NCBI GenBank assembly: GCA_047601665.1
Contig: JASGIT010000001.1
Coordinates: forward strand, 372,001-436,000
Direction: 5' to 3'
Length of the DNA: 64,000 nucleotides
DNA from: JASGIT01 sp047601665
Lineage (GTDB): Bacteria; Pseudomonadota; Gammaproteobacteria; Burkholderiales; Burkholderiaceae_C
In this document: positions 54,443 to 63,629 of the stretch, in pieces
Position numbering within the stretch: the stretch's first letter is position 1
How the letters are laid out: every line of letters begins with the position of its first letter
Notes under the pieces: generated by a model
Told to the model about the DNA's origin: nothing
Database searches by the model: none
The model's input: the letters and a program-made list of their open reading frames with translations, nothing else
Program-made: the position numbers and the translations under genes

Positions 54443-55215
54443 TGCCCCTGGCCGTGCCCCCGTTCGCTGAGCTTTCGGCGCCCGCGGATTGGCGCACGGT
54501 CGATTTCATTTCCGACCTGCATCTGCAAGCGTCGGAGCCCGCCACCTTCGATGCGTGGCGGCGCTACCTGGCCGAGACACCCGCCGACGCGGTGTTCATG
54601 CTGGGCGACCTGTTCGAAGTGTGGGTGGGCGACGATGCCGCCGACGAACCCGGCAGCTTCGAGGCCCAATGCGCAGCGGTGCTGCGCCAGGCCCGCCCTC
54701 CCCTGTTTTTCCTGCACGGCAACCGCGACTTCCTCGTCGGCGACGCCTTCCTGCGTGCCTGCCACGTCACGGGCCTGGCCGACCCCACGGTCTTCACCTT
54801 CGCCGGCCAGCGCTGGCTGCTGTCGCACGGCGATGCGCTGTGCCTCGATGACGTGGACTACCAGCGCTTTCGCGCCCTGTCGCGCAGCGCCGCATGGCGG
54901 CAGCAGGTGCTGGCCCAGCCGCTGGCCGCGCGCCGCGCCCTGTCGCGCACCATCCGCAACGAAAGCGAATCGCGCAAACGCTCCGGCACGGCCTATGCCG
55001 ACGTGGACGGCCCCGCGGCGATGCAATGGCTGCACGCGGCCAACGCCCACGCGCTCATCCACGGCCACACGCACCTGCCCGCATCGCACGCGCTGGCGCC
55101 GGGTTTGGCGCGCCACGTGCTCAGCGACTGGGACCTGGCCGCCATGCCCCCGCGCGCCGACGCTTTGCGCCTGACCGCCGCGGGCTTGGAACGCATTGCG
55201 CTCGCCCCCACGTAG
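54442..55215 (+). CDS. lpxH: UDP-2,3-diacylglucosamine diphosphatase
   Basis: Fourth step of lipid A synthesis; a peripheral inner-membrane Mn-dependent phosphoesterase of 257 residues. All metallophosphatase motifs are present: FISDLHL, LGDLFEVWVGDD, HGNRDF, LSHGD and HGHTHLPA. The start overlaps the ppiB stop codon, so translation is coupled. Followed 5 bp later by the mtfA-like gene. Confidence 0.94.
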   Translation: MPLAVPPFAELSAPADWRTVDFISDLHLQASEPATFDAWRRYLAETPADAVFMLGDLFEVWVGDDAADEPGSFEAQCAAVLRQARPPLFFLHGNRDFLVGDAFLRACHVTGLADPTVFTFAGQRWLLSHGDALCLDDVDYQRFRALSRSAAWRQQVLAQPLAARRALSRTIRNESESRKRSGTAYADVDGPAAMQWLHAANAHALIHGHTHLPASHALAPGLARHVLSDWDLAAMPPRADALRLTAAGLERIALAPT

Positions 55216-55220
55216 AGCGG

Positions 55221-56030
55221 ATGCTCCAACGCCTCTGGAACCGCCTGCGCGCCACCGTCGCGCCCGTGCCCGACATTTCCGCCGAACTCTGGCTGCACAC
55301 GCTGGCCCGCTACCCCTTTCTGGCCGCGCTGCCGCTGCACGACCAGGCCAAGCTGCGCGCCCTGGCCGCCTTGTTTTTGCAGCATAAGGAGTTCACCGGC
55401 GCGCACGGCCTGGAGGTGACCGACGCCATGGCCGTCGCCATCGCCGCGCAAGCCTGCCTGCCCCTGCTGCACCTGGGCGATCCGCGCCGCGCGCTGGCCT
55501 GGTACGACGACTTCGTGACCATCGTGGTCCAGCCCGGCGACGCCCTGGCGCGCCGCACCAGCGTGGACGAGGCCGGTGTGGTGCACGACTACACCGAAGT
55601 GCTGATGGGCGAAGCGATGGAGCGCGGCCCCGTCATGCTCAGCTGGCAGGCCGTCAGCCAAGCCGGCGAGAGCGCCGCGCGCGGCGCGAACGTGGTGATC
55701 CACGAGTTCGTGCACAAGATGGACATGAAGAACGGCACGCCCACGGGCTGCCCGCCGCTGCCCGCCCGCTTCATGGGCGCGGCCGGCCCCAGCGCCGCGC
55801 GCAGGCTGTGGCACGCGGCCTGGGAGCCCGCGTACCGGGATTTCCGCGAGCAGGTCATCATGGCCCGGCGCTTCGGCGGCGAGCCGCCGTGGCTGGACGC
55901 CTACGGCGCCACGGCCCCGGCGGAGTTCTTCGCCGTGGCCTGCGAGGCGTACTTCGTCAACCGCGAACGGTTCGCGGCCGAGTTTCCGGCCCTCATGCCC
56001 GTGCTGGACGCCTTCTTCCGGCCCGCCTAG
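55221..56030 (+). CDS. mtfA: M90-family zinc peptidase (MtfA-like)
   Basis: A 269-residue protein matching MtfA/DgsA, the zinc aminopeptidase that in E. coli binds the glucose repressor Mlc. The zinc motif is HEFVH near residue 166, with WEPAYRDFREQV and PAEFFAVACEAYF (third ligand Glu) downstream. Mlc is not evident here, so the partner may differ. Last gene of the TPR-ppiA-ppiB-lpxH-mtfA run. Confidence 0.88.
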   Translation: MLQRLWNRLRATVAPVPDISAELWLHTLARYPFLAALPLHDQAKLRALAALFLQHKEFTGAHGLEVTDAMAVAIAAQACLPLLHLGDPRRALAWYDDFVTIVVQPGDALARRTSVDEAGVVHDYTEVLMGEAMERGPVMLSWQAVSQAGESAARGANVVIHEFVHKMDMKNGTPTGCPPLPARFMGAAGPSAARRLWHAAWEPAYRDFREQVIMARRFGGEPPWLDAYGATAPAEFFAVACEAYFVNRERFAAEFPALMPVLDAFFRPA

Positions 56031-56080
56031 CACACCGTCCCGGGGAGGGACGCAAGGGAAGGTATCGCTTTACGAAAGCA

Positions 56081-56099
56081 AATGAGAATATTTATCAAT
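56081..56099. promoter_or_regulatory. Fur box upstream of the TonB receptor
   Basis: The core TGAGAAT-A-TTTATCA matches the 7-1-7 Fur consensus TGATAAT-N-ATTATCA at 12 of 14 arm positions and is clearly AT-rich against the background. It lies about 80 bp before the receptor start codon. Confidence 0.75.
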
Positions 56100-56178
56100 T
56101 GCCTTCATAATTACACATGTGAATGCCTGCCAGGCACACATCCTCCCCTTTTCATCCTCTTTCCTTCCCCATCCACCC

Positions 56179-58368
56179 ATGTCCACCGCTGTTCCCTCGA
56201 AACCGCGCGCGCTGGTTTCCGCCCTGTCCTGCTGCGCGCTGCTGACACCCCTGCACAGCCTGGCGCAGACCACCGCCACCCTGCCCACGGTGACCGTCAC
56301 CTCGCCCGATGAGTCCACCATGCAGGCGCCGCCGCCGAAGTCGTACAAGTTCACCGCCCCGCTGCTCGACACGCCGCGCTCCATCACCGTGGTGCCGCAG
56401 CAGGTGCTGCAGGAAAAGAACGTCACCACGCTGGCCGACGCGCTGCGCACCGTGCCGGGCATCACCTTCATCGGCGGCGACGCGGCGGCCAACCCGTCCG
56501 CCGACCGCCCGGTGATCCGCGGCTTCGAGTCGCGCAACTCCATCTTCGTCGACGGGATGCGCGACTCCGGCCTGCAGAACCGCGAGGCCTTCGCGACCGA
56601 GAGCGTCAACGTCATCAAGGGCGCCGATTCGGTCTACGCCGGGCGCGGCGCCGTGGGCGGCAGCGTGGACATCACCACCAAGACGCCGCAGAAGGAGAAC
56701 TTCCTCAACGGCAGCGTGGGCCTGGGCACCGCCGACTACAAGCGCGCCACGCTGGACCTGAACCGCGTATTGAACGACACCACCGCCTTCCGCCTGAACG
56801 TGATGGGCCACGACGCCGACCAGGCCGGGCGCACCGACGTGTACAGCCGCCGCTGGGGCATCGCGCCCTCGATCAGCTTCGGCATGAACACACCCACCAC
56901 GGTCACGCTGAGCTACTACCACCTCAACACCTCCGACATGCCGGACTTCAGCGCGCCCTTCCGCACCAGCGGCACGCCGGTGGCGTCGCCGCGCAGCGTG
57001 TTCTACGGCCTGAACGGGCGCGACTTCCGCGACGGCCAGACCGACACCGGCCAGATCCGCATCGAGCACCGGCTGGACGGCAACTGGAAGCTGCGGAACA
57101 CGACCCAGTTCGGCCGCACCACGCTGGGCTACGTGGCCACCAACCCGCAGCTGATGGCGCCCGCAGCCACCTCCACCACGCTCAGCCTGCAGGCCAAGAG
57201 CGGCCAGTACGCCACCAACGGCATCGCCAACCAGACCGAACTGACGGGCGACGCCACGCTCTGGGGCCTGAAGCACCGGGTGACGGCGGGCCTGGAGCTC
57301 AGCGGCGAGAAAAGCCTGTACGAGGGCTACCTCGTCAGCGACGCGGCGGGCAACAACATCCGCAGCGGCGGCCCCTGCAGCGTGGCCTACAACTGCACGC
57401 CGCTGGGCACCTGGAACCCCAACAACCCGTGGACGGGCAGCCTGCTGCTCAACGGCGACATGAGCTTCCCCGGCCCCGCGACCAACACGCGCACCAACGT
57501 CGTCTCGGCGTATGCGTTCGACACCATGCAACTCGACGAGAAGTGGCTGCTGAGCGCGGGCCTGCGCTACGACCGCTTCGACGTGAAGGCGGTGCAGGCG
57601 GGCTTCCCCGACCTCTCCAACACCTCCAACCTCGTCAACGGCCAAATCGGCGTGGTCTACAAGCCGGTGCAGGCGCTGAGCCTGTACGCCTCCTACGGCA
57701 CCTCGGCCAACCCGCCCGGCGCCAACGCGGGCCTGGGCGGCGGCACGGACCAGATCACGGGCAAGAACCAGGACCTGTCGCCCGAGCGCTCGCGCAACCT
57801 CGAGATCGGCGCCAAGTGGGACGTGCTGGACCGCCGCCTGTCGCTGACCAGCGCGCTGTTCCAGACCGAGAAGACCAACGCCCGCGTGACCGATGCCAAC
57901 GGCAACACCGTCAACGCCGGCTCGCAGCGCGTGCGCGGCGTGGAACTGGGCGTGGCGGGCAAGATCACGCCCCAGTGGAGCGTCTTCGGCGGCTATTCGT
58001 ACCTGGACGCCATCACCACCAACGCCGGCCCCGCCAGCCCCAGCGCCTCGGGCCTGCCCATGGTGATGGTGCCCAAGAACAGCTTCACGCTGTGGAACAG
58101 CTTCCAGGTGCTGCCCGAGCTGACGCTGGGCGCGGGCGTCACCGCGTCCAGCCTGGTCTACGCCTCGGTCGCGCCGACCGCGCGCAAGTGGATTCCGGGC
58201 TACGCGCGCCTCGACCTGTCGGCCACCTACCGCATCAACAAGTCCATGGACGTGCGGCTGAACATCCAGAACCTGACAGACAAGCACTACTACTCCAGCG
58301 CCTACCCGATCTACGCCACCTGGGCGCCGGGCCGCTCGGCGACGGTGACGCTGAACTTCTACCAGTAA
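56179..58368 (+). CDS. TonB-dependent siderophore receptor
   Basis: A 729-residue outer-membrane receptor: signal peptide ~1-31 (cleavage after SLAQ-type site), plug domain ~55-165 (LLDTPRSITVVPQQVLQE, VPGITFIGGD, RGFESRNSIFVDGMRDSG, GRGAVGGSVDITTKTP), then a 22-strand barrel ending in the outer-membrane signature TVTLNFYQ with a C-terminal aromatic. The plug features resemble catecholate-type (Fiu-like) receptors; the ligand is unproven. I chose the ATG at 56179 for the proper signal peptide. The Fur box indicates induction under iron limitation. Confidence 0.92.
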   Translation: MSTAVPSKPRALVSALSCCALLTPLHSLAQTTATLPTVTVTSPDESTMQAPPPKSYKFTAPLLDTPRSITVVPQQVLQEKNVTTLADALRTVPGITFIGGDAAANPSADRPVIRGFESRNSIFVDGMRDSGLQNREAFATESVNVIKGADSVYAGRGAVGGSVDITTKTPQKENFLNGSVGLGTADYKRATLDLNRVLNDTTAFRLNVMGHDADQAGRTDVYSRRWGIAPSISFGMNTPTTVTLSYYHLNTSDMPDFSAPFRTSGTPVASPRSVFYGLNGRDFRDGQTDTGQIRIEHRLDGNWKLRNTTQFGRTTLGYVATNPQLMAPAATSTTLSLQAKSGQYATNGIANQTELTGDATLWGLKHRVTAGLELSGEKSLYEGYLVSDAAGNNIRSGGPCSVAYNCTPLGTWNPNNPWTGSLLLNGDMSFPGPATNTRTNVVSAYAFDTMQLDEKWLLSAGLRYDRFDVKAVQAGFPDLSNTSNLVNGQIGVVYKPVQALSLYASYGTSANPPGANAGLGGGTDQITGKNQDLSPERSRNLEIGAKWDVLDRRLSLTSALFQTEKTNARVTDANGNTVNAGSQRVRGVELGVAGKITPQWSVFGGYSYLDAITTNAGPASPSASGLPMVMVPKNSFTLWNSFQVLPELTLGAGVTASSLVYASVAPTARKWIPGYARLDLSATYRINKSMDVRLNIQNLTDKHYYSSAYPIYATWAPGRSATVTLNFYQ

Positions 58369-58381
58369 GAAGAGCCTGAAA

Positions 58382-58408
58382 GCGGCTGGCCCTTACAGCG
58401 CCAGCCGC
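58382..58408. terminator. Hairpin between the convergent TonB receptor and nitronate monooxygenase genes
   Basis: A 9-bp perfect stem GCGGCTGGC/GCCAGCCGC with loop CCTTACAGC. The stop codon of the leftward gene is inside the loop. There is no U-run; the placement suits a bidirectional terminator. Confidence 0.55.
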
Positions 58409-59346
58409 GCCCGCGCTTCCTGGTATTCGCGGCGCAGGCGCGCCACGAGGTCGGCGGTGCTCGTCACCCCGGTGATCGCGCCGATGCCCTGGCCGCAGCC
58501 CCAGATGTCCTTCCAGGCCTTCTTGGCGTCACCGCCGAAGTTCATCTTGCTCGGGTCGGACTCGGGCAGGTTCTCGGGGTCGAGCCCCGCCGCGCGGATG
58601 GAGGGTGCGAGGTAGTTGCCGTGCACGCCCGTGAACAGGTTGCTGTAGACGATGTCGTCCGAACTGCTGGCGACGATGGCCTGCTTGTAGCCCTCTGCCG
58701 CGCGCGCCTCGTGCGTGGCGATGAAGGCGGAGCCGACGTAGGCAAAGTCCGCACCCATGGCCTGCGCAGCCAGCACCGCGCCGCCCGTGGCGATGGAGCC
58801 CGACAGCGCGAGCGGGCCGTCGAACCACTGGCGGAGTTCCTGGATCAGCGCGAACGGGCTCTTCACGCCCGCATGGCCGCCCGCGCCCGCCGCCACGGCG
58901 ATCAGGCCGTCCGCGCCTTTTTCCACGGCCTTGCGCGCGAACTTGTTGTTGATGATGTCGTGCAGCACCACGCCGCCCCAGCCGTGCACGGCCTGGTTCA
59001 CGTCCTCGCGCGCGCCCAGGCTGGTGATGACGATGGGCACCTTGTACTTGGCGCACACCTCCATGTCGTGGTCGAGCCGGTCATTGCTCTTGTGCACGAT
59101 CTGGTTGATGGCGAACGGGGCCGAGGGCTGTTCGGGGTGCGCCTTGTCCCACGCGGCCAGGGTTTCGGTGATTTCCGCGAGCCAGTCTTCGAGCAGCGAG
59201 GCCGGGCGCGCGTTGAGCGCGGGCATGGAGCCGACCACGCCCGCCTTACATTGCTCGATGACGAGCTGGGGGTTGCTGATGATGAACAGCGGCGAGCCGA
59301 TGACGGGCAGCGACAGTTTTTGCAGTGCGGGCGGCAGTTGCGACAT
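58393..59346 (-). CDS. Nitronate monooxygenase / NPD-like FMN enzyme
   Basis: A 317-residue TIM-barrel flavoprotein of the nitronate monooxygenase family: PVIGSPLFIISNP near the start, INQIVHKSN, GAGGHAG with the likely catalytic His, and phosphate-binding SGSIATGGAV. The family oxidises alkyl nitronates such as propionate 3-nitronate, or acts as an enoyl-reductase-like FMN enzyme. It is downstream of, and codirectional with, the acyl-CoA dehydrogenase, with repeat R13 between them. Confidence 0.88.
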   Translation of the reverse strand: MSQLPPALQKLSLPVIGSPLFIISNPQLVIEQCKAGVVGSMPALNARPASLLEDWLAEITETLAAWDKAHPEQPSAPFAINQIVHKSNDRLDHDMEVCAKYKVPIVITSLGAREDVNQAVHGWGGVVLHDIINNKFARKAVEKGADGLIAVAAGAGGHAGVKSPFALIQELRQWFDGPLALSGSIATGGAVLAAQAMGADFAYVGSAFIATHEARAAEGYKQAIVASSSDDIVYSNLFTGVHGNYLAPSIRAAGLDPENLPESDPSKMNFGGDAKKAWKDIWGCGQGIGAITGVTSTADLVARLRREYQEARARLAL

Positions 59347-59350
59347 GGTT

Positions 59351-59412
59351 TGGAATGAAAAAGGCCGCCAGCGCTTATGTAGCAAGCGCTGGCAGCTATG
59401 AAGACAGGAGCA
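59351..59412 (-). repeat. Dispersed hairpin repeat, copy R13
   Basis: Near-ideal copy: GCCAGCGCTT, loop ATGTAGC, AAGCGCTGGCAGCTATG, then the CAGGAGCA flank. It occupies practically the whole 67-bp gap between the two genes. Confidence 0.9.
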
Positions 59413-59413
59413 A

Positions 59414-61204
59414 TCAGAACGCTTCGAGCGGCAGCGCGGTGACGCTGGAAGCGCCTTCGACGATGGCGTCGCGCTGCCCCGGCGCGCGGGTCAGCAGGTG
59501 CTCGGCGTAGAAGCGCGCGGTGGCGATCTTGGCCTGCATGAAGGGCACGTCCTGCCCCTTGGCTGCCAGGTCTTGCGCGACGAGCAGCGCGCGCGCCATC
59601 TGCCAGCCCGCGACGAGGTTGCCCGCGAGCATCAGGTATGGCACGCTGCCCGCGTAGGCGCCGTTGGGGTCGCTCTTGGAACTGCCCGCGATGAAGTCCA
59701 CCGCGTCCAGGAACGCTTGGCGCGCCGCCGTCAGGCGCTTGGCCACGGCCAGCGCGTCGGCGCTGCCGTTGGCGCGCAGGTCGGCCTCGGTCTTCTCGAT
59801 CTGCGCGGCGATGGCCTTCGCGCCCTGGCCGCCGTCGCGCGCCGTCTTGCGGCCCACGAGGTCGTTGGCCTGGATGGCGGTGGTGCCTTCGTAGATGGTG
59901 AGGATCTTGGCGTCGCGGTAATGCTGGGCCGCGCCGGTCTCCTCGATGAAGCCCATGCCGCCATGCACCTGCACGCCCAGGCTGGTCACTTCCAGGCTCA
60001 TCTCGGTGCTGTAGCCCTTGACCAGCGGCACCATGAATTCGTAGAACGCGGCATTGTCGGCGCGGGTCTGGGCGTCGGGGTGGTGGTGGGCCGCATCGTA
60101 GGCCGCGGCGGCCACACTGGCCATGGCGCGGCAGCCCTCGGTGCTGGCGCGCATGGTCATCAACATGCGGCGCACGTCGGGGTGGTGGATGATGGTCGCG
60201 CTGCCCTTCACGCTGCCGTCCACGGGGCGGCTCTGCACGCGCTCGCGGGCGTAGGCCACGGCCTGCTGGTACGAACGCTCGGCCACGGCGATGCCCTGCA
60301 CGCCCACGGCGTAGCGCGCGGCGTTCATCATGATGAACATGTATTCGAGGCCGCGGTTCTCCTCGCCCACCAGGTAGCCGATAGCGCCGCCGTGGTCGCC
60401 GTACTGCAGCACGGCGGTGGGCGACGCCTTGATGCCCATCTTGTGCTCGATGCTCACGCAGTGCACGTCGTTGCGCGCGCCCAACGAGCCGTCGGCATTC
60501 ACCAGGAATTTCGGCACCACGAACAGGCTGATGCCCTTCACGCCCTCGGGCGCGCCCGCCACGCGCGCAAGCACGAGGTGGACGATGTTCTCGGCCATGT
60601 CGTGTTCGCCGTAGGTGATGAAGATCTTGGTGCCAAAAATCTTGTACGTGCCGTCGGGCTGCGGCTCGGCCTTGGTGCGCACCAGGGCCAGGTCGGAGCC
60701 GGCCTGCGGCTCGGTCAGGTTCATGGTGCCGGTCCACTGGCCGGAAATCAGTTTTTCAAGGTAGGCGGCCTTGAGCTCATCGCTGCCCGCGGTCAGCAGG
60801 GCTTCGATCGCGCCGTCGGTGAGCAGCGGGCACAGCGCAAAGCTCAGGTTGGAGCTATTGAGCATTTCGATGCAGGCCGCGCCAATGGTCTTGGGCAGGC
60901 CCTGGCCGCCAAAGTCCACGGGATGCTGCAGGCCCTGCCAGCCGCCTTCGCCCAATTGGCGGAAGGCCTCCTTGAAGCCGGGCGTGGTGGTGACGATGCC
61001 GTCCTTCCACGACGAAGGGTTGCGATCGCCCTCGGCATTGAGCGGCGCGACCATGCCCTCGTTGTACTTGGCGCATTCCTCCAGCACGGCGGCGGCGGTT
61101 TCCAGGCCCGCGTCCTCGAAGCCGGGGATTTGCGCAACCTGTTCGATGTGGGCCAGGTGCTCGATGGCGAACAGCATGTCCCTCACAGGCGCGGTGTAAC
61201 TCAT
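59414..61204 (-). CDS. Acyl-CoA dehydrogenase (DmdC/long-form)
   Basis: A 596-residue FAD acyl-CoA dehydrogenase: LTEPQAGSDLALVRTKA (flavin-substrate loop), IFITYGEHD, and the catalytic Glu in LTIYEGTTAIQANDL near residue 440. The extra C-terminal ~130 residues mark the long form, as in 3-methylmercaptopropionyl-CoA dehydrogenase (DmdC) and related aryl/alkyl acyl-CoA dehydrogenases. Substrate unknown; a role in fatty or thio-acid oxidation is likely. Confidence 0.9.
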   Translation of the reverse strand: MSYTAPVRDMLFAIEHLAHIEQVAQIPGFEDAGLETAAAVLEECAKYNEGMVAPLNAEGDRNPSSWKDGIVTTTPGFKEAFRQLGEGGWQGLQHPVDFGGQGLPKTIGAACIEMLNSSNLSFALCPLLTDGAIEALLTAGSDELKAAYLEKLISGQWTGTMNLTEPQAGSDLALVRTKAEPQPDGTYKIFGTKIFITYGEHDMAENIVHLVLARVAGAPEGVKGISLFVVPKFLVNADGSLGARNDVHCVSIEHKMGIKASPTAVLQYGDHGGAIGYLVGEENRGLEYMFIMMNAARYAVGVQGIAVAERSYQQAVAYARERVQSRPVDGSVKGSATIIHHPDVRRMLMTMRASTEGCRAMASVAAAAYDAAHHHPDAQTRADNAAFYEFMVPLVKGYSTEMSLEVTSLGVQVHGGMGFIEETGAAQHYRDAKILTIYEGTTAIQANDLVGRKTARDGGQGAKAIAAQIEKTEADLRANGSADALAVAKRLTAARQAFLDAVDFIAGSSKSDPNGAYAGSVPYLMLAGNLVAGWQMARALLVAQDLAAKGQDVPFMQAKIATARFYAEHLLTRAPGQRDAIVEGASSVTALPLEAF

Positions 61205-61219
61205 GGATATCTCTCCAAC

Positions 61220-62068
61220 TCAGTAATAGGCGTTGCTGACGGGTGCCTCGTCCTTGTTCAGGACCACGCCCAGCATATGGAACTTTGAGAGGCGGTTCAT
61301 GGACTCCTCGATTTCCTTCTTGGTCGATGCGCCATTGCCCACGACCATCAGCACGCAGTCGATGCGCGGCAGCACGGCCAGCACGTCGTCCGCAGCCAGC
61401 ACGGGCGGCAAGTCCACCACGACGATCCGGTCAGCGTAGGTTCCTCGCAACTCGCTCATCAGCGCAGCCACCCTGTTGGAACCCAGCACTTCCGCCGAAT
61501 TGGATATCGGACGCTGCGTGGGAAGCACGACAAACCGGGGGATGCCCGGGTTCACCATCGCCTCTTCGAAACGGGCGCTGCCCGTCAGCACCTGATTCAG
61601 CGAGACCTCCCTGGAAAGGCCCAGCGAACTGGCGACCCGGGGCCGCCGAAAGTCGAAATCGACCAACAACGACGTTCTGTTGGTTTGCTGCGCGATGCCG
61701 ATCGCCAGGTTGATGGCAACCAGGGTCTTGCCCGACTCCATCACGGGAGAAGTGACAGCCAGCGTCCGCCAGCCGTTCTCATCCATCTTTTGAAGCACCT
61801 GCGTTCTCAGCAAATCGAATGCCCAGGAGGCAGGGTGCGCCTTCTGGTGAGCCACGATGCGATGCTTCTCCAGATGCACCGGATCCAGCGGCACCACGGG
61901 CGTCTGCCGGTATTGCACCTCCGCATCCGGTTCTATGTGCGGCCCTCGGTCAGCCGTTGTCTCGGGCTGTGCCGTAGCCAGACGAAGCTCCGGCTTGCGC
62001 GCTGGCGCACTGGGCGAGCCGCGTTGTTGGGTCTTAGCCTTTTCGATGGCTTCCTTGATGCGTTCCAT
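61220..62068 (-). CDS. Exopolysaccharide tyrosine autokinase (EpsG/CpsD-like)
   Basis: A 282-residue bacterial tyrosine-kinase-type ATPase that works with the chain-length determinant encoded upstream. Walker A-like ESGKTLVAINLA (the loop TSPVMESGKT lacks the usual first Gly), Walker A' LLVDFDFRRPR and Walker B VVVDLPPVL. The C-terminus ends NAYY, a very short Tyr cluster compared with the five or more in Wzc. Third gene of the leftward EPS operon seen here. Confidence 0.88.
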   Translation of the reverse strand: MERIKEAIEKAKTQQRGSPSAPARKPELRLATAQPETTADRGPHIEPDAEVQYRQTPVVPLDPVHLEKHRIVAHQKAHPASWAFDLLRTQVLQKMDENGWRTLAVTSPVMESGKTLVAINLAIGIAQQTNRTSLLVDFDFRRPRVASSLGLSREVSLNQVLTGSARFEEAMVNPGIPRFVVLPTQRPISNSAEVLGSNRVAALMSELRGTYADRIVVVDLPPVLAADDVLAVLPRIDCVLMVVGNGASTKKEIEESMNRLSKFHMLGVVLNKDEAPVSNAYY

Positions 62069-62104
62069 GGGCGACCGTTCTCAGTCTTGGCGGGAAGTGA
62101 AGGG

Positions 62105-63616
62105 TCAGCGCGCCTGGGGACGGAACGCCGCCAGCAACGACGAAAAAAACGAGCGCTTGCCCGAATCTCCAGAGCCCCCGGCTTCCGCGCCGATAGCAAT
62201 ATAGGGAATCACGGCCAGAGGCCGCTGATTCACGGCTGCCGTCAAGGCATTGACCCCCCAGACACGTCCAAGCAGCATTTCCAGCAAAAGAGCAACGCCC
62301 AGCGCGGCGGCGATTCCCCCGACAATGCCTGCAGCGACCACACTCTTGCGATTGGGCTTGATCGGATACTCGGGCAACGTGGGGGGTTCCAGCAAAGTGA
62401 ACCGCTCAGCCTGCGGCCCCTCTTCCAGATTTTCCACCACCTGAGCGGAAAGCGACTGGGTGCGCAGTTGCTCATATTTGGCCTTCGCAGCGTCGTAATC
62501 GCGCTGCAACCCGGCCAGTTCCTGCTCGCGCTGGGGCGCCTGGCTCGCTTGAGTGCGGATCCGCGCGATGCTGGCCCTCAAGGACGCCTGCTGGCTGGCC
62601 AGCAGTTCGGACCTGGATCTGGCAGCCTGCACCTGGGCTTCGAGCCGGGAAACGGCAAGGCCGGCCTGCTCTCTTGCCTCGTTCCGGGATGGCGTCTGCG
62701 CACGTGCCTCGTTGGCTGCTGCCTGCTCCAGGCTCGGAATTCGACGCATCAGCGCCCGGACGTCCGGATGATTCTCCGAGTACGTGGCGCGCAATGCAGC
62801 CAGATCCGTGCGTGCCTTCTCGAGCGCCTGCTCGGCTTGGTTAGGCATGGGGGCCGTCACCGCCCCAGGGGCCATCACCCCTCGCCTGGCGGCGGCCAAA
62901 TCGACCTCCAGCGAGCGCAATTCGTTGACCGCCAAACGGTAGTCGCGTTCGACATTGCGCAGGTCGGTCTCCATGCTCAACAGCCCCCCCTCAGCCGCCG
63001 CCGCGCTCTCGGGTGATGCGCCTTGTGACTTGAAAGTTGCAATCTGCGCCTCGAGCGACTCCAGTTGCTTGCGAACCCGCTCCGCTTCGCCACTCAAAAA
63101 CTCCGTCGTGCGCGAAGCCCGGTCAACGCGATCCTGGCGGTTGCTGGTCAGAAACATGTTTGCCAGCTCCTGGGTCACAGCCAGCGCCTTGGCCGGGTCT
63201 CCATGTTGGAACGACAGATTGAACGAGAGAGCCGATCTCTGATCCCCCCCCGCTCCAGGCATCAGGTCAACCCGAATGCCTGCGCGCATGGCCTGGGCAA
63301 TGCTGGCATCCGGCAACCGCGGGAACAGTTGGTGATCGTTGGCAATGCGAATCAGGTTCTCCCGCGTCATCAGCCTTTGCTGGATGAGCCTCACGCGCTC
63401 CTCCGGCCGCGATCGGGGTGCGCCATCATCCGCACCGACCTTCACCTGCGGGTCCTCCACCAATATGGTGGCCGTGGACTCGTAAACCCTGGGCAGCACG
63501 AACGCGACGATCACGGAAGCCGTCAGAACGGCTCCGAACACCAGAATCATCGCCAGCGCACGCCGGCGCAGGATGGACAGATAGTCATGCAGACTGGGCT
63601 GGTAATCACCAAACAT
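62105..63616 (-). CDS. Polysaccharide chain-length determinant (Wzz/EpsF-like)
   Basis: A 503-residue inner-membrane co-polymerase: N-terminal Wzz domain with membrane helix ~22-42 (ALAMILVFGAVLTASVIVAF), a long periplasmic coiled coil (~165-410, rich in Glu/Arg/Ala), the GNVR-like second membrane helix ~440-465 after EPPTLPEYPIKPNRK, and a short cytoplasmic tail. It sets polymer length with the separate tyrosine autokinase. Start ATG at 63616; an upstream in-frame GTG is possible. Confidence 0.88.
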   Translation of the reverse strand: MFGDYQPSLHDYLSILRRRALAMILVFGAVLTASVIVAFVLPRVYESTATILVEDPQVKVGADDGAPRSRPEERVRLIQQRLMTRENLIRIANDHQLFPRLPDASIAQAMRAGIRVDLMPGAGGDQRSALSFNLSFQHGDPAKALAVTQELANMFLTSNRQDRVDRASRTTEFLSGEAERVRKQLESLEAQIATFKSQGASPESAAAAEGGLLSMETDLRNVERDYRLAVNELRSLEVDLAAARRGVMAPGAVTAPMPNQAEQALEKARTDLAALRATYSENHPDVRALMRRIPSLEQAAANEARAQTPSRNEAREQAGLAVSRLEAQVQAARSRSELLASQQASLRASIARIRTQASQAPQREQELAGLQRDYDAAKAKYEQLRTQSLSAQVVENLEEGPQAERFTLLEPPTLPEYPIKPNRKSVVAAGIVGGIAAALGVALLLEMLLGRVWGVNALTAAVNQRPLAVIPYIAIGAEAGGSGDSGKRSFFSSLLAAFRPQAR

Positions 63617-63629
63617 GTACGTGTCGCCT

